This document shows, one piece after another, positions 1-12,716 of a DNA stretch of 64,000 nt. This DNA is from Streptomyces ficellus (lineage in GTDB: Bacteria > Actinomycetota > Actinomycetes > Streptomycetales > Streptomycetaceae). The translations under genes were made by a program, and so were the position numbers. The DNA is taken from the NCBI RefSeq assembly GCF_009739905.1, contig NZ_CP034279.1, forward strand, positions 2,232,001 through 2,296,000, given 5' to 3'. Within the stretch, counting starts at the first letter, position 1. Every line of letters starts with the position of its first letter. Under the pieces are notes generated by a model. It had not been told where the DNA came from. It saw nothing but the letters and a program-made list of their open reading frames with translations, and did no database searches.

Positions 1-3000
1 TCGACGAGAACAGCACGAAGGCGCTCAGCCCGCGGTCCCGGGTCAGCTCGTCCAGGTGCGCGGCCACGTCGACCTTCGGCCGGAAGACGGTGGCGACGTC
101 GTCCGCGGTGAGCGACTCGACGGTGCCGTCCGCGACGACCCCGGCCGCGTGCACGACGGCGGTCGGCGGATGGGCGGCGAGCAGGGCCGCGACGCCCTCC
201 CGGTCGGTGAGGTCCACAGCGACAGCGGTGACGTCGGCCCCCAGCGCGGTCAGTTCAGTCACGAGTTCCGCGGCGCCGGGCGCGTCCGGGCCCCGGCGGC
301 CGGCCAGCACCAGGCGGCGGACCCCGTACGCGGTGACCAGGTGCCGGGCGACCAGGCGGCCCAGTGTCCCGGTGCCGCCGGTGATCAGCACGCTGTCGCC
401 CCAGTCCGGCGCCGCTGCGTCGGTCGTGCGGGCGCGGACCACGCGCCGTGCCAGCACGGCCTCCCCGCGCAGGGCGAGTTGCGGCTCGTCGAGGGTGACG
501 GCACCGGCGAGCAGGGGCGCGGACGGCGTTTCGGCGGGGTCGAGTTCCAGCAGCAGGAACCGGCCCGGGTGCTCCGTCTGGGCCGTCCGTACGAGGCCGT
601 AGGCGGCGGCGGCCGCCAGGGCGTCGGACCCGCCCTGCCCCTCCGGGAGACCGGGGGCGACCGTGTCACCGGGGGCGCCGGTTGTCGCGGCGTGACCGAG
701 GAACACCAGCTTCGATTCGCTGAACCGCGCGTCGGCGAGCCAGGCCTGGATCGTCCCGAGCGTGCCGACGGTCGCCTCCAGCGCACCGGTGGACGCCGGG
801 ACGGGGACGAAGACCACGGCGGGAGCCGGCCGGCCCTCGTCCATCGCCGTGCCCAGCCCGTAGAGGTCCGCGAAACGCGCCACCTCGGTCCCGAGCCCCT
901 CGGCCACGCCGAACAGGTCCTCGCCGACCACGGCCCAGCCACCGCCGTCCACCGGGACCGCTCCGCCGCTCGGGGCGACCTCCACCCACTCGGGGCGGTA
1001 CAGGTGCTCCGGTGTGCGCGTCGCGCTCCCGGCGGCTGGGGGCCGTACGAGGAGGGAGTCGACCGTCAGCACCGGCCGGCCGCCACCGTCGGTGGCGAGC
1101 ACGGCGAAGGTGTCCGTGCCGGTGGGGGTGACTCGTACCCGCAGGGCGGACGCCTTCCCGGCGTGCACGGTGACACCGTTCCAGGAGAACGGCAGCTTCG
1201 CCTCCGCCACCGGCCCGACCAGCGCGGCCGAGTGGACGGCCGCGTCGATCAGCGCGGGATGGAGGGTGAAGCCGGCCGTGTCGGGAGCGGTCTGCGGCTC
1301 GATCTCGGTGAACACCTCGTCGCCGCACCGCCAGGCGGCGCGGATGCCGCGGAACGCCGGCCCGTACTCGAGACCGGTCGCCGCCAGCTCCTCGTACAGT
1401 CCCGCCACGTCGACCGGCTCGCTCCCGGCGGGCGGCCACGACAGCAGCCGCCCGTCCTCGGCCGGCTCCCGCGGCTCGGCGCCCAGGGTGCCCGTGGCGT
1501 GCGTGGTCCACTCCTCCAGCGCGCCGCCGCGCCCGTGGACGGTGACGGCGCGCCGTCCGTCGTCCGCGGCCGCGCCCACCGACACCTGGAGCTGGACCTC
1601 CCCGTCCTCCGGCAGGAGGACCGGCGAGACGATCACCAGCTCCTCGAGCGTGCCACAACCCACCTCGTCCCCCGCCCGGACCAGGCACTCGACGAGCGCC
1701 GCGCCGGGCAACGGAACCACGCCGCCGACGCGGTGCTCGGCGAGCCAGGGGTGTTCACGGATCGAGAGCCGGGCGGTGAACACGTGCCCGCCCGAGCCGG
1801 CGAGCGCGACCGCCGCGCCGAGCAGGGCGTGTCCGGTGCTTTCCAGACCGGCCGAGTGCACGTCGCTCCGCTGGGAGCGGGACGCTTCGAGCCAGTAGCG
1901 TTGGCGTTGGAAGGGATAGGTGGGCAGGTCGACCCGGGTGGCGGCGGTCCCCTCGAACAACACCCCCCAGTCCACCGCGACACCCGACGTGAACAACCGC
2001 CCCAAGGCCGACAGGAACGCCTGCTCCTCCGACCGGTCCTTCCGCAACACCGGCACCGTCACCGCACCCGGCACCACACCCGCCGCCATCCCCGACAACA
2101 CACCATCAGGACCCAGCTCCAAAAACACCGACACCCCGGCATCGGCAAGCGCCCGCACCCCATCACCGAAACGCACCGCCTCCCGAACATGCCGCACCCA
2201 GTACTCCGGCGACGACACCAACCCAGGACCAGCCACACCACCCGTCACATTCGACACCAACGGCATACGCGGCTCGGAGAACGACAACCCCTCCACCACC
2301 GCACGGAACTCCGCCAACATCGGCTCCATCAACGGCGAATGAAACGCATGCGACACCCGCAACCGCGACGACTTCCGCCCCGGCAACGCAGCAACCACCC
2401 CCTCCACCGCACCCACATCACCCGCGACCACCACAGCCTCAGGACCATTGACCGCAGCGATCGACACCCCCTCACCCAACAGCGGCAACACCTCCGCCTC
2501 AGACACACCCAACGCCACCATCGCCCCACCCTCCGGCAGAGCCTCCATCAACCGCGCACGCGCCCCCACCAGCACACACGCATCCTCAAGCGACAACACC
2601 CCCGCCACATGCGCCGCAGCCACCTCACCAATCGAATGACCCGACACAAACTCCGGCACCACACCCAACGACTCCACCAACCGGAACAACGCCACCTCAA
2701 CCGCAAACAACGCCGGCTGAGCCCAACCCGTCCGACTCAACAACCCCGCATCCGACCCCCACACCACCTCACGCAAACCATCAAACCGCCCCACCACCTC
2801 ATCAAACACCCCCGCAAACACCGGGAAACGCCCATACAACTCCCGGCCCATACCCAAACGCTGAGCACCCTGACCCGAGAACAACACCCCCACCCGACCC
2901 ACACCATCAACCACACCACGCGCCGCCTCCACCACACCCTCAGCAGAAGCCAACACCACCGCCCGATGACCAAACACCGACCGACCCAACAACGACCAAC

Positions 3001-6000
3001 CCACATCCACCCGGCCCCGCGCACCCACCGGCGAACCCACCGAACCCAGGGCCACCAGCCGCGCATCCAGCGCCCCCGCCGACTTCCCCGACACCACCCA
3101 CGGCACCACACCCGGCACCGAACCGGGCACCGAACCGGGCACCGACTCCCCGCCACCAGACACCGACTCCGCAGCGCCAGGCACCGACTCCACCCCCGGC
3201 GCCGACTCCAAAATCACATGCGCGTTCGTCCCACTGATCCCGAACGACGACACCGCAGACCGACGCACACCCCCAACAGACCCCGGCCACGCGACGTTCT
3301 CCGTCACCAACTCCACCGCACCCGACGACCAGTCCACATGCGGCGACGGCGCATCCACATGCAACGTCCGAGGCACCACACCCGCACGCATCGCCATCAC
3401 CATCTTGATCACACCACCCACACCCGCAGCCGCCTGCGCATGCCCGATGTTCGACTTCAACGACCCCAACAACACCGGACGCCCACGATCACCACGCCCA
3501 TACGTCGCCAGCAACGCCTCCGCCTCAATCGGATCACCCAAAGACGTCCCCGTCCCATGAGCCTCCACCACATCCACATCCACCACCGACAACCCCGCAC
3601 CCGCCAACGCCTCACGGATCACCCGCTGCTGCGACGGACCATTCGGCGCCGTCAAACCATTCGACGCACCATCGGAGTTGACCGCGCTGCCGCGCACCAC
3701 GCCAAGGATCCGGCGCCCGTTGCGCACGGCGTCGGACAGCCGCTCCAGCAGGAGAACACCAGCACCCTCGGACCAGCCGACGCCGTTGGCGGCCGCCGCG
3801 AAGGCACGGCACCGGCCGTCCGGGGACAGGCCGCGCTGGCGGGAGAACTCGACGAAGGTCTCGGGTGACGCGAGGACGGTCACGCCGCCGGCCAGGGCGA
3901 GGTCGCACTCGCCCTGCCGCAGCGCCTGCGCCGCCAGGTGCAGGGCGACCAGCGACGACGAACACGCCGTGTCCACGGTCAGGGTCGGACCCTCGAAGCC
4001 GAAGGTGTAGGAGACGCGGCCGGAGGCGACACTGCCCGCGGTCCCCGTGCTCACGTATCCCTCCAGCTCCTCGGGCACCCCACCGAGCCGCGACACATAG
4101 TCGTGGTGCATCACGCCGGCGAACACGCCGGTGCGGCTGCCGCGCAGCGAGACCGGGTCGATGCCGGCCCGCTCGAACGCCTCCCACGACACCTCCAGCA
4201 GCAGCCGCTGCTGCGGGTCGGTGGCCAGTGCCTCCCTCGGGCTCATCCCGAAGAACTCCGCGTCGAAGTCACCGGGGCCGGTCAGGAAGCCGCCGTGGCG
4301 GGCGTAGGAGGTCCCGGGTGTGTCCGGGTCGTCGTCGAAGAGACGGCCGAGGTCCCAGCCGCGGTCGGTCGGGAACTCGCCGATCGCGTCGACACCTTCG
4401 TGGACCAGGTTCCACAGGTCGTCGGGGGACTCGATCCCGCCCGGGTAGCGGCAGCCCATGGCCACGATCGCGATCGCCTCGTCGTCGGCGGCCCGGGCGG
4501 GCCGTGCGGCGGGCGCGGTGGCCGGGAGGGCCGTGCCGGTCAATTCGTCGCGGATGTGTGCGGCGAGCGCGGCGACCGTCGGGTAGTCGAAGGCGACCGC
4601 CGCGGGAAGCCGCAGCCCGGTGGCGGCGGCGAGCCGGTGGCGCAGCTCGACCACGGTCAGCGAGTCGAAGCCGAGGTCCCCGAAGGACCGGTCGGCGTCC
4701 GCCGCGGTGAGCGCGGCCCTGCCGAGTACCGTCGCGACCTCCGTGGCGACGAGTTCCCGGACCGTCTCGGTCCGTGCCTGCTCGGGCAGGCCGAGGAGGC
4801 GCTGCGTCAGTGTCGTGTCGCCGCCGCTCGCGGTGCGGCGGGCGGGTGCGGGCGCCAGGCCGCGCAGTACGGCGGGCACCGGGCCGGTGGCCTGGGCGCG
4901 CAGTGCGGCGGTGTCGATGCGCGCCGCGACCACCGCGGCGCGGTCCCCGTGGAGCGCGGCGTCGAAGAGCGCGAGTCCCTCGTCCGTGGTCAGCGGGGTG
5001 ATCCCGGAACGCTTCAGCCGCTTGACGTCCGCCTCGGCGAGGGCGCCGGCCATGCCGCCGTGCTCAGCCCACAGCCCCCAGGCGATGGAGGTCGCGGGCA
5101 GTCCGATGGCGCGTCGGTGCTCGGCGAGGGCGTCGAGGAAGACGTTGGCCGCGGCGTAGTTGGCCTGGCCCGCCCCGCCGAGGGCGCCCGACACCGAGGA
5201 GAACACGACGAACGCGTCGAGGGGCGTGCCGTCGGTCAGTTCGTGCAGATTGACGGCGGCGTCCACCTTGGGGCGCATGACGGCGTCGATGCGGTCGGGG
5301 GTCAGGGCGGCGAGTACGCCGTCGTCGAGGACTCCCGCGCTGTGCACGACAGCGGTCAGCGGGTGTGCCGCGGGTATCCCGGCCAGGAGGGCGGCGACCG
5401 CGTCCCGGTCGCCGGTGTCGCACGCCGCCAGGGTGACGCGGGCGCCGAGGTCCTCCAGTTCGGAGACGAGACCGGCCGCGCCGGGGGCGTCGGAGCCCCG
5501 GCGGCCGGCCAGCAGCAGGTGCCGGGCGCCGTACGCGGTGACGAGGTGGCGGGTGATGACCCGGCCGAGCGCCCCGGTAGCCCCGGTGACGAGGACGGTT
5601 CCCTCGGGGTCGAGGTGGGTACGCCCGGTCTCCGCGCGCGGTGTGCGCGTCAGACGGGGTACGCGGACGGAGGTGTCGCGCAAGGCGAGCTGCGGCTCAC
5701 CGGTGGCGAGCGCGGCCGCCAGGAGCGGGCGTTCGGGTTCCGTGCCGGGTTCGCCGTCGACCAGGACGAAGCGGTCCGGGTGCTCGGTCTGCGCCGAGCG
5801 GACCAGGCCCCAGAGTGCGGCGTTGGGCGGGTCGCCCGCCTCTTCGCCGGAGGCGGCGGCCATGGCCCCGCGGGTGACGAACACCAGGCGGGACGCGGCG
5901 AACCGGTCGTCGGCCAGCCAGTGCCGCATCAGCGCCAGCGCACGGTGGGCGGCGGTACGGGCGGCCTCGGCGAGGGGACCGCCGAGGGGCGGGCACGGTA

Positions 6001-9000
6001 CCAGGACGGCGTCCGGTACGGGTCCGGCCGCGGCGAGCGCGTCGAGCCCGGCCGTGTCCGTGGCCTCGCCCCAGGTGGCGGGTGCGCCCCCGGTGCCGGC
6101 CGTCGGCGCGGACGTCCACTCGATCGCGTACAGGGGCGCGGTGGCCCCGGCACCGCCTGCCTGCGGGGTGGTGCCGGCGCGCAGGGTCAGCGACGTCACG
6201 GAGGCGACGGGCTGGCCGGCCGGGTCGGCGAGCCGGAGCGACACGGTGTCGCCGTCGCCGACCGGGGTGAGGGCGACCCGCAGGCGGGACGCGCCCGCGG
6301 CGGCGAGGCTGACCCCGGTCCAGGAGAACGGGAGGCGCAGTTCCGTCCCCGGCTCTCGGGTGTGGGTGGTGTGCAGGGCGGCGTCGAGGAGTGCCGGGTG
6401 GATGCCGTACTCGGACACGTCGGCCCCGTCGGGCAGGGCGACCTCGGCGAACACCTCGCCGTCCCGCCCGCGCCAGGCGGCCTTGAGGCCCTGGAACAGC
6501 GGACCGTAGCCGTACCCCTGGGCGTCGAGGCGTTCGTACAGTCCGGTCAGCTCGACGGGTTCGGCGCCCTGCGGGGGCCACTGGCCCGCCAGTGTGAACG
6601 TGTCGTCCGCGGGCTCCGGCCCGAGGACGCCCTCGGCGTGCCGGGTCCAGGTGTCGTCCTGGCCCTCCTCCTGCGCGAACACGCCGAACCGTCGGTGGCC
6701 GGAGTCGTCCGGCGCGTCGACCGTCAGCTGGATCCGTACGGCGCCGGTCTCGGCGAGCGTCAGCGGTGAGCTGAGGGTCAGCTCCGCCACGGTGGCGCAA
6801 CCGACCTCGTCGCCGGCCCGCACCGCCATCTCGACGAAGGCGGCTCCGGGCACGATCGCCCGGCCGCCGACAGTGTGCTCGGCCAGCCACGGGTGGGTCG
6901 CCCGGGACAGGCGGGAGGTGAACAGTACGCGTCCGTCGTCGGCCAGTTCGACGGCCGCCGCGAGCAGGGGGTGCCCGGCGGCGGACATGCCCGTCGCGCG
7001 CACATCGCCGGATCCGGTGCCGTGTGCTTCGAGCCAGTAGCGTTGGCGTTGGAAGGGATAGGTGGGCAGGTCGACCCGGGTGGCGGCGGTCCCCTCGAAC
7101 AACACCCCCCAGTCCACCGCGACACCCGACGTGAACAACCGCCCCAGCGCCGACAGGAACGCCTGCTCCTCCGACCGGTCCTTCCGCAACACCGGCACCG
7201 TCACCACACCCGGCACCACACCCGCCGCCATCCCCGACAACACACCATCAGGACCCAGCTCCAAAAACACCGACACCCCGGCATCGGCAAGCGCCCGCAC
7301 CCCATCACCGAAACGCACCGCCTCCCGAACATGCCGCACCCAGTACTCCGGCGACGACACCAACCCAGGACCAGCCACACCACCCGTCACATTCGACACC
7401 AACGGCATACGCGGCTCGGAGAACGACAACCCCTCCACCACCGCACGGAACTCCGCCAACATCGGCTCCATCAACGGCGAATGAAACGCATGCGACACCC
7501 GCAACCGCGACGACTTCCGCCCCGGCAACGCAGCAACCACCCCCTCCACCGCACCCACATCACCCGCGACCACCACAGCCTCAGGACCATTGACCGCAGC
7601 GATCGACACCCCCTCACCCAACAGCGGCAACACCTCCGCCTCAGACACACCCAACGCCACCATCGCCCCACCCTCCGGCAGAGCCTCCATCAACCGCGCA
7701 CGCGCCCCCACCAGCACACACGCATCCTCAAGCGACAACACCCCCGCCACATGCGCCGCAGCCACCTCACCAATCGAATGACCCGACACAAACTCCGGCA
7801 CCACACCCAACGACTCCACCAACCGGAACAACGCCACCTCAACCGCAAACAACGCCGGCTGAGCCCAACCCGTCCGACTCAACAACCCCGCATCCGACCC
7901 CCACACCACCTCACGCAAACCATCAAACCGCCCCACCACCTCATCAAACACCCCCGCAAACACCGGGAAACGCCCATACAACTCCCGGCCCATACCCAAA
8001 CGCTGAGCACCCTGACCCGAGAACAACACCCCCACCCGACCCACACCATCAACCACACCACGCGCCGCCTCCACCACACCCTCAGCAGAAGCCAACACCA
8101 CCGCCCGATGACCAAACACCGACCGACCCAACAACGACCAACCCACATCCACCCGGCCCCGCGCACCCACCGGCGAACCCACCGAACCCAGGGCCACCAG
8201 CCGCGCATCCAGCGCCCCCGCCGACTTCCCCGACACCACCCACGGCACCACACCCGGCACCGAACCGGGCACCGACTCCCCGCCACCAGACACCGACTCC
8301 GCAGCGCCAGGCACCGACTCCACCCCCGGCGCCGACTCCAAAATCACATGCGCGTTCGTCCCACTGATCCCGAACGACGACACCGCAGACCGACGCACAC
8401 CCCCAACAGACCCCGGCCACGCGACGTTCTCCGTCACCAACTCCACCGCACCCGACGACCAGTCCACATGCGGCGACGGCGCATCCACATGCAACGTCCG
8501 AGGCACCACACCCGCACGCATCGCCATCACCATCTTGATCACACCACCCACACCCGCAGCCGCCTGCGCATGCCCGATGTTCGACTTCAACGACCCCAAC
8601 AACACCGGACGCCCACGATCACCACGCCCATACGTCGCCAGCAACGCCTCCGCCTCAATCGGATCACCCAAAGACGTCCCCGTCCCATGAGCCTCCACCA
8701 CATCCACATCCACCACCGACAACCCCGCACCCGCCAACGCCTCACGGATCACCCGCTGCTGCGACGGACCATTCGGCGCCGTCAAACCATTCGACGCACC
8801 GTCCTGGTTCAGGGCCGATCCCCGGACGATCGCGAGCACGGGGTGGTCGTTGCGGACCGCGTCCGAGAGCCGCTCCAGGAGGAGCATGCCGGCGCCTTCG
8901 GACCAGCCGGTGCCGTTGGCACCGGCGGCGAAGGCACGGCACCGGCCGTCGGGTGACAGCGCCCGCTGGCGGGAGAAGTCGAGGAACACCTGCGGCGAGG

Positions 9001-12000
9001 CCATGACCGCCACGCCGCCGGCCAGGGCGAGGTCGCACTCGCCCTGCCGCAGCGCCTGTGCCGCCTGGTGCAGGGCGACCAGCGACGACGAGCACGCCGT
9101 GTCCACGGTGACGGCCGGGCCCTCCAGGCCCAGGGTGTAGGCGATGCGGCCGGAGGCGACACTGCCGGCCGCCGCGGTGCCGAGGTAGCCCTCCAGCTCC
9201 TCGGGAACGCCTTCGTAACGCTCCGCGTAGTCGTGGTGCATGAGACCGGCCCAGACGCCGGTGCGGCTGCCGCGCAGCGAGACCGGGTCGATGCCGGCCC
9301 GCTCGAACGCCTCCCACGACACCTCCAGCAGCAGCCGCTGCTGCGGGTCCATCACGAGGGCCTCGCCGGGGGCGATGCCGAAGAAGCCGGGGTCGAAGTC
9401 GCCGACGTCGTGCAGGAATCCGCCGTGGCGGGTGTAGCAGGTACCGGGTGCGTCCGGGTCCGTGTCGAACAGCGCGGCGAGGTCCCAGCCGCGGTTCGCG
9501 GGGAACTCGCCGATGCCCTCACGGCCTTCGACGACGAGGCTCCACAGGTCCTCCGGGGAGGTGATGCCGCCCGGGTAGCGGCAGCCCATGGCCACGATCG
9601 CGATCGGCTCGTCGTCGGCCGGCCGGGGGCGACGCGACGCGGGGGTGGCGGTGTCGGCGGGCGTACCCGTCAGTTCGGCGGCGAGGTGGCGGGCCAGCGC
9701 TTCGGGGGTGGGGTGGTCGAAGGCGACGGCGGCGGAAAGGGCGAGACCGGTGGCCTCGACGAGCCGGTTGCGCAGCCGGACCGCGGTCAGGGACGTCAGG
9801 CCGAGTTCCTTGAAGGCCCGGTCCGCGGCGACGGTCGTGGGCGCGTTGTCGCCGAGGACGGCGACGACCGCGGCCACGACGCGCTCGACGAGTGCCGCCC
9901 GACGCGCGGCGTCGGTGAGCGGCTCCAGCTCGTGGGCGAGCCGGGCGCGTACGGAGGCGTCGGGCGCCGTCCAGTCGTCCGCGGTGTCGGCCGCGCGCGG
10001 TGGCAGGAGGAGGTGGGCCGCGGGCCGGGCCGGGCCGGGGGCCAGGAGGCCTGTGTCCGGGCCGGTCAGGGCGGTGTCGAACAGGGCCAGTCCGTCCCGG
10101 ACGGGGATCGCCGTTTCGTCACCGTCGGCCCAGGCGGCCGTGGCGAGCAGGGCGCCGGTGCCGCCATGGGCGCGGTGGGCGCGGACGAGGGCGGCGGCGG
10201 AGGCGGTGGACGCGCCGGCGTCCTGACCGTCGGCGCCGAGGGCCGTGGTCAGTGGGGCGATCACCACGAGGGCGGGCAGGCCGCTGCCGCCGGCGGCCTC
10301 GTACAAGGCGTGCAGGGCGTGCGTGTCGTCCGGGTCCGGGCCGTCGGCCATGGGCGCGGCGTGCACGAGCGCGGTCACCGGGCCGTCCAAGTCGGCCACC
10401 GCGTCGGTGGTGGTGCGGACGTCGGCACCGAGGGCGGTCAGTTCGGCGGTGAGCGCGGCGAGGCCCTCGCTGTCCCGGTCGGTGAGCAGCAGGCGGCGTA
10501 CGCCGTGACCGGTGACGAGCTGCTCGGCGACGGCGGCGCCCACGGTCCCCCGTGCGCCGGTGACGACGGTGAGGCCGTCGGGGTCGAGGCGGGGGACGGC
10601 CGTGTGGGGTGCGGCCGCCGGGGCGAGCCGTGGGACGAGGGCGTCGCCCGCGCGGACGGCGATCCGAGGCTCGCCCGATTCGACGAGCCGGCGCAGGGCG
10701 TCGGGGGTGATGGCGTCCTCGTCGAGGTCGACGAGGACGAGCCGTCCGGGGTGCGCGGTCTGGAGGGACCTCAGCCGGGACCATGCTTCTCCGGCCACCG
10801 GGCCGGTCTGGAACGCCGCGTCCACGGCGCCCCGGGTCACGACGACGAGCCGTGACGGCGCCGGGGGGTTCCCCTCGTCCGTGCGGCCCGTCTCGTCGGC
10901 GAGGTCCGCGAGGCGGGCGGCGACACCGTCCGCCAGGTCGGCGGGGTCGCCGAGCGGCCGGACGACGGCCGGGTCGCCCTCGGCGGTCTCCGGGCTCCCG
11001 CCGTGCAGTTCCCAGGCGCGGGTGTCGGCGCTTCCGCTGTCCGGCAGCGGTACCCAGTCCAGGCGGAATAGGCCGTCGACGGTGCCCGTACCGGTGGCGA
11101 GGAGCCGGCGCGGCTGGTCGAGCAGGGCGTCCCGGACGATCTTGCCTGAGGGAGTCCGCAGGATGCGAGCGACGGTGTGGAGTTCCTCGGGGACCTTGTA
11201 GTACGACAGCCGGGTGCGGCACTCGGCGAACAGGCGCGGCGCGTCGACGCCGTCGGGGCCCGGTACGACGAGAGCCACCGGGACCTGCCCGAGGACGTCG
11301 TGGGGCACCGCGACGACGGCGGCGTCGACGACGCCGGGGACCTGGCGCAGCACCTCCTCGACCTCGCCGGGGTGGATGTTCTGGCCGCCGCGGATGATCA
11401 GCTCCTTGATCCGGCCGGTGACGGTGAGGAAGCCGTCCGCGTCGCGGCACGCCAGGTCGCCCGTGCGGTGCCAGCCGTCCGCGGGGGGCGTGGCGGTGCC
11501 GGTGGCACCGTCGTAGTAGCCGAGCATGACGTTCGGTCCCTGTACCCACACCTCGCCCTCCTGGCCGGTGGGGACGTCCTCGCCGGTCCGCGGGTCGACG
11601 AGCCGGAGTTCCAGTCCCGGCAGCGGGCGTCCGCAGGAGCCGTGCACGCGCGGGCCGTCGGGTGCGTTGGCGGTGATGGGGCCGCAGGTCTCGGTGGTGC
11701 CGTAGCTGTCGAGCAGGTCGACGCCGAACCGTTCCCGCACCAGGGCGCGCAGGGGCTCGGAGGCGACGGAGCCGGCGGTGAGGCAGACGCGCAGCGTGTC
11801 GGACACACCGGTGCCGCGTTCCCGGGCCGCCTCCACCAGCTGGTGGTACATGGCCGGGACGGCGGCGAGGAAGGTGAAGTCGCGGGTCGTGAGCAGTTCG
11901 AGTGCCTCGCCCGCCGAGAAGGCGGTCATGATGTGGGCGGTCGCGCCGACGGCGGTGACGCCGAGCACGCCGAGGTGGTGGCCGAGGCAGTGCGACAGGG

Positions 12001-12685
12001 GCAGCGGCCACAGGACGTGGTCGTCACCCGAGAGGCCGAGCGTCGGCGCGTAGCAGGCAGCGACGGTCCACAGGGAGTTGCGCGTGGTGGACAGCACGCC
12101 CTTGGGGCGGCCGGTCGTCCCGGACGTGTACAGCATGAAGGCCGGGTCGTCGAGGCCGAGGTCGTCCCGGGCGGGCCGCGTGGGTTCGGTGGTGGCCAGG
12201 GTGGTGAACGAGACCGTGCCGGAGGGTGAGCCCGCGGGCAGGGTGTCGCCTGTGACGACGACGATCAGGCCGGGGTGGCGGGGCAGCAGCGCGCGGATGT
12301 CGTCGAGGCGGGCGGGGTCGGTGACGAGGAGGCGTACGCCGGCGTCGGTGAGGATGTGGTCGAGTTCGTCGCCGCTGGTGCGGGGGTTGACTGGAATGCC
12401 GATGCCGGAGGCCCTGGCGATCGCGTGGTAGCTCTCCACCATGTCGACGCCGTTGTCGAGGTGGATGGCGGCGCGGTCGCCGCGGTCCAGGCCGAGCGTG
12501 CGGAAGTGTCCGGCCAGCCACGCGGTGCGGCGTTCCAGCTCGGCGTAGTCCACGCTGCGCCGGGCGTCGGAGAAGGCGGTCTTGCCGCCGAGCCGCTCGG
12601 CTTGGTCCCGCAGCAGTTCGTGCAACGGCCGGATCAGATCGCTGCGCAGCACTTCAGCACTTCCCTCGGTGTCGTTCTCGGTCAT
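1..12685 (-). CDS. Starter modular type I PKS: AMP-ligase/KR-like/ACP loading module plus two KS-AT-DH-KR modules (C-terminal part outside window)
   Basis: First enzyme of the assembly line; it activates a carboxylic acid and starts chain growth. ATG at 12685 lies 31 bp after the chorismatase-DAHP synthase stop; at least 4,228 codons are visible. Approximate residues: AMP-ligase 1-520 with the [11 protein letters not shown] core near 190; KR-like region with TGARGTVG near 710; loading ACP near 963 reading GLTSL instead of GxDSL. Module 1: KS from about 1027 (DTACSSS near 1192), AT (GHSIGE, HAFH: malonyl type), DH (H-x3-G-x4-P near 1935), KR (TGATGALG near 2368, ANYAAAN), ACP near 2673. Module 2: KS, AT (GHSIGE, HAFH), DH with intact motif, KR (TGGTGTLG), and the window ends at the KR FSS serine motif. 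Both KRs carry a B-type LDD/VAD-like signature. The ligase-first layout resembles rapamycin/FK506 starter PKSs, but those carry an ER-like domain where this has a KR-like one (family knowledge). The substrate is inferred from the adjacent chorismatase. Confidence 0.95.
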   Translation of the reverse strand, partial: MTENDTEGSAEVLRSDLIRPLHELLRDQAERLGGKTAFSDARRSVDYAELERRTAWLAGHFRTLGLDRGDRAAIHLDNGVDMVESYHAIARASGIGIPVNPRTSGDELDHILTDAGVRLLVTDPARLDDIRALLPRHPGLIVVVTGDTLPAGSPSGTVSFTTLATTEPTRPARDDLGLDDPAFMLYTSGTTGRPKGVLSTTRNSLWTVAACYAPTLGLSGDDHVLWPLPLSHCLGHHLGVLGVTAVGATAHIMTAFSAGEALELLTTRDFTFLAAVPAMYHQLVEAARERGTGVSDTLRVCLTAGSVASEPLRALVRERFGVDLLDSYGTTETCGPITANAPDGPRVHGSCGRPLPGLELRLVDPRTGEDVPTGQEGEVWVQGPNVMLGYYDGATGTATPPADGWHRTGDLACRDADGFLTVTGRIKELIIRGGQNIHPGEVEEVLRQVPGVVDAAVVAVPHDVLGQVPVALVVPGPDGVDAPRLFAECRTRLSYYKVPEELHTVARILRTPSGKIVRDALLDQPRRLLATGTGTVDGLFRLDWVPLPDSGSADTRAWELHGGSPETAEGDPAVVRPLGDPADLADGVAARLADLADETGRTDEGNPPAPSRLVVVTRGAVDAAFQTGPVAGEAWSRLRSLQTAHPGRLVLVDLDEDAITPDALRRLVESGEPRIAVRAGDALVPRLAPAAAPHTAVPRLDPDGLTVVTGARGTVGAAVAEQLVTGHGVRRLLLTDRDSEGLAALTAELTALGADVRTTTDAVADLDGPVTALVHAAPMADGPDPDDTHALHALYEAAGGSGLPALVVIAPLTTALGADGQDAGASTASAAALVRAHRAHGGTGALLATAAWADGDETAIPVRDGLALFDTALTGPDTGLLAPGPARPAAHLLLPPRAADTADDWTAPDASVRARLAHELEPLTDAARRAALVERVVAAVVAVLGDNAPTTVAADRAFKELGLTSLTAVRLRNRLVEATGLALSAAVAFDHPTPEALARHLAAELTGTPADTATPASRRPRPADDEPIAIVAMGCRYPGGITSPEDLWSLVVEGREGIGEFPANRGWDLAALFDTDPDAPGTCYTRHGGFLHDVGDFDPGFFGIAPGEALVMDPQQRLLLEVSWEAFERAGIDPVSLRGSRTGVWAGLMHHDYAERYEGVPEELEGYLGTAAAGSVASGRIAYTLGLEGPAVTVDTACSSSLVALHQAAQALRQGECDLALAGGVAVMASPQVFLDFSRQRALSPDGRCRAFAAGANGTGWSEGAGMLLLERLSDAVRNDHPVLAIVRGSALNQDGASNGLTAPNGPSQQRVIREALAGAGLSVVDVDVVEAHGTGTSLGDPIEAEALLATYGRGDRGRPVLLGSLKSNIGHAQAAAGVGGVIKMVMAMRAGVVPRTLHVDAPSPHVDWSSGAVELVTENVAWPGSVGGVRRSAVSSFGISGTNAHVILESAPGVESVPGAAESVSGGGESVPGSVPGVVPWVVSGKSAGALDARLVALGSVGSPVGARGRVDVGWSLLGRSVFGHRAVVLASAEGVVEAARGVVDGVGRVGVLFSGQGAQRLGMGRELYGRFPVFAGVFDEVVGRFDGLREVVWGSDAGLLSRTGWAQPALFAVEVALFRLVESLGVVPEFVSGHSIGEVAAAHVAGVLSLEDACVLVGARARLMEALPEGGAMVALGVSEAEVLPLLGEGVSIAAVNGPEAVVVAGDVGAVEGVVAALPGRKSSRLRVSHAFHSPLMEPMLAEFRAVVEGLSFSEPRMPLVSNVTGGVAGPGLVSSPEYWVRHVREAVRFGDGVRALADAGVSVFLELGPDGVLSGMAAGVVPGVVTVPVLRKDRSEEQAFLSALGRLFTSGVAVDWGVLFEGTAATRVDLPTYPFQRQRYWLEAHGTGSGDVRATGMSAAGHPLLAAAVELADDGRVLFTSRLSRATHPWLAEHTVGGRAIVPGAAFVEMAVRAGDEVGCATVAELTLSSPLTLAETGAVRIQLTVDAPDDSGHRRFGVFAQEEGQDDTWTRHAEGVLGPEPADDTFTLAGQWPPQGAEPVELTGLYERLDAQGYGYGPLFQGLKAAWRGRDGEVFAEVALPDGADVSEYGIHPALLDAALHTTHTREPGTELRLPFSWTGVSLAAAGASRLRVALTPVGDGDTVSLRLADPAGQPVASVTSLTLRAGTTPQAGGAGATAPLYAIEWTSAPTAGTGGAPATWGEATDTAGLDALAAAGPVPDAVLVPCPPLGGPLAEAARTAAHRALALMRHWLADDRFAASRLVFVTRGAMAAASGEEAGDPPNAALWGLVRSAQTEHPDRFVLVDGEPGTEPERPLLAAALATGEPQLALRDTSVRVPRLTRTPRAETGRTHLDPEGTVLVTGATGALGRVITRHLVTAYGARHLLLAGRRGSDAPGAAGLVSELEDLGARVTLAACDTGDRDAVAALLAGIPAAHPLTAVVHSAGVLDDGVLAALTPDRIDAVMRPKVDAAVNLHELTDGTPLDAFVVFSSVSGALGGAGQANYAAANVFLDALAEHRRAIGLPATSIAWGLWAEHGGMAGALAEADVKRLKRSGITPLTTDEGLALFDAALHGDRAAVVAARIDTAALRAQATGPVPAVLRGLAPAPARRTASGGDTTLTQRLLGLPEQARTETVRELVATEVATVLGRAALTAADADRSFGDLGFDSLTVVELRHRLAAATGLRLPAAVAFDYPTVAALAAHIRDELTGTALPATAPAARPARAADDEAIAIVAMGCRYPGGIESPDDLWNLVHEGVDAIGEFPTDRGWDLGRLFDDDPDTPGTSYARHGGFLTGPGDFDAEFFGMSPREALATDPQQRLLLEVSWEAFERAGIDPVSLRGSRTGVFAGVMHHDYVSRLGGVPEELEGYVSTGTAGSVASGRVSYTFGFEGPTLTVDTACSSSLVALHLAAQALRQGECDLALAGGVTVLASPETFVEFSRQRGLSPDGRCRAFAAAANGVGWSEGAGVLLLERLSDAVRNGRRILGVVRGSAVNSDGASNGLTAPNGPSQQRVIREALAGAGLSVVDVDVVEAHGTGTSLGDPIEAEALLATYGRGDRGRPVLLGSLKSNIGHAQAAAGVGGVIKMVMAMRAGVVPRTLHVDAPSPHVDWSSGAVELVTENVAWPGSVGGVRRSAVSSFGISGTNAHVILESAPGVESVPGAAESVSGGGESVPGSVPGSVPGVVPWVVSGKSAGALDARLVALGSVGSPVGARGRVDVGWSLLGRSVFGHRAVVLASAEGVVEAARGVVDGVGRVGVLFSGQGAQRLGMGRELYGRFPVFAGVFDEVVGRFDGLREVVWGSDAGLLSRTGWAQPALFAVEVALFRLVESLGVVPEFVSGHSIGEVAAAHVAGVLSLEDACVLVGARARLMEALPEGGAMVALGVSEAEVLPLLGEGVSIAAVNGPEAVVVAGDVGAVEGVVAALPGRKSSRLRVSHAFHSPLMEPMLAEFRAVVEGLSFSEPRMPLVSNVTGGVAGPGLVSSPEYWVRHVREAVRFGDGVRALADAGVSVFLELGPDGVLSGMAAGVVPGAVTVPVLRKDRSEEQAFLSALGRLFTSGVAVDWGVLFEGTAATRVDLPTYPFQRQRYWLEASRSQRSDVHSAGLESTGHALLGAAVALAGSGGHVFTARLSIREHPWLAEHRVGGVVPLPGAALVECLVRAGDEVGCGTLEELVIVSPVLLPEDGEVQLQVSVGAAADDGRRAVTVHGRGGALEEWTTHATGTLGAEPREPAEDGRLLSWPPAGSEPVDVAGLYEELAATGLEYGPAFRGIRAAWRCGDEVFTEIEPQTAPDTAGFTLHPALIDAAVHSAALVGPVAEAKLPFSWNGVTVHAGKASALRVRVTPTGTDTFAVLATDGGGRPVLTVDSLLVRPPAAGSATRTPEHLYRPEWVEVAPSGGAVPVDGGGWAVVGEDLFGVAEGLGTEVARFADLYGLGTAMDEGRPAPAVVFVPVPASTGALEATVGTLGTIQAWLADARFSESKLVFLGHAATTGAPGDTVAPGLPEGQGGSDALAAAAAYGLVRTAQTEHPGRFLLLELDPAETPSAPLLAGAVTLDEPQLALRGEAVLARRVVRARTTDAAAPDWGDSVLITGGTGTLGRLVARHLVTAYGVRRLVLAGRRGPDAPGAAELVTELTALGADVTAVAVDLTDREGVAALLAAHPPTAVVHAAGVVADGTVESLTADDVATVFRPKVDVAAHLDELTRDRGLSAFVLFSS
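1884..3670. repeat. Copy B of a 1.78-kb near-identical intragenic repeat (KS C-terminal part + AT, module 2)
   Basis: This 1,787-bp stretch matches 7026-8800 almost base for base. By eye I find three substitutions (two adjacent to the AT C-terminal end near 2006-2012, one near 2061) and a 12-bp indel where this copy has an extra unit near 3115-3140, in the KS-AT linker. It covers the last third of the KS, the linker, the whole AT and the post-AT linker. The coding strand here uses many TTG, GGT, GTT and GCT codons, unlike the flanking C/G-ending codons. Both edges are sharp. Confidence 0.95.
7026..8800. repeat. Copy A of the 1.78-kb near-identical intragenic repeat (KS C-terminal part + AT, module 1)
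   Basis: The 1,775-bp partner of 1884-3670, in the same orientation about 5.14 kb away within the same gene. Homologous recombination between the copies would delete or duplicate exactly one module in frame. Identity stops abruptly just after the shared [12 protein letters not shown]-coding region on the KS side and at the post-[11 protein letters not shown]-coding region on the other. Confidence 0.95.
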
Positions 12686-12716
12686 TCAGGTGGTTCGCCC
12701 GCCGGGGCGGGTGGCG

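Noticed and set aside
56-3868. Very long open frame on the + strand across the starter PKS (and similar ones at 3938-6769, 6875-8956, 12582-15194, 24648-27698, 30080-34717)
   Set aside because: They are antisense to well-conserved PKS/NRPS domains, have skewed R/H/P/G-rich composition, and exist only because GC-rich codon bias removes stops from the opposite frames.
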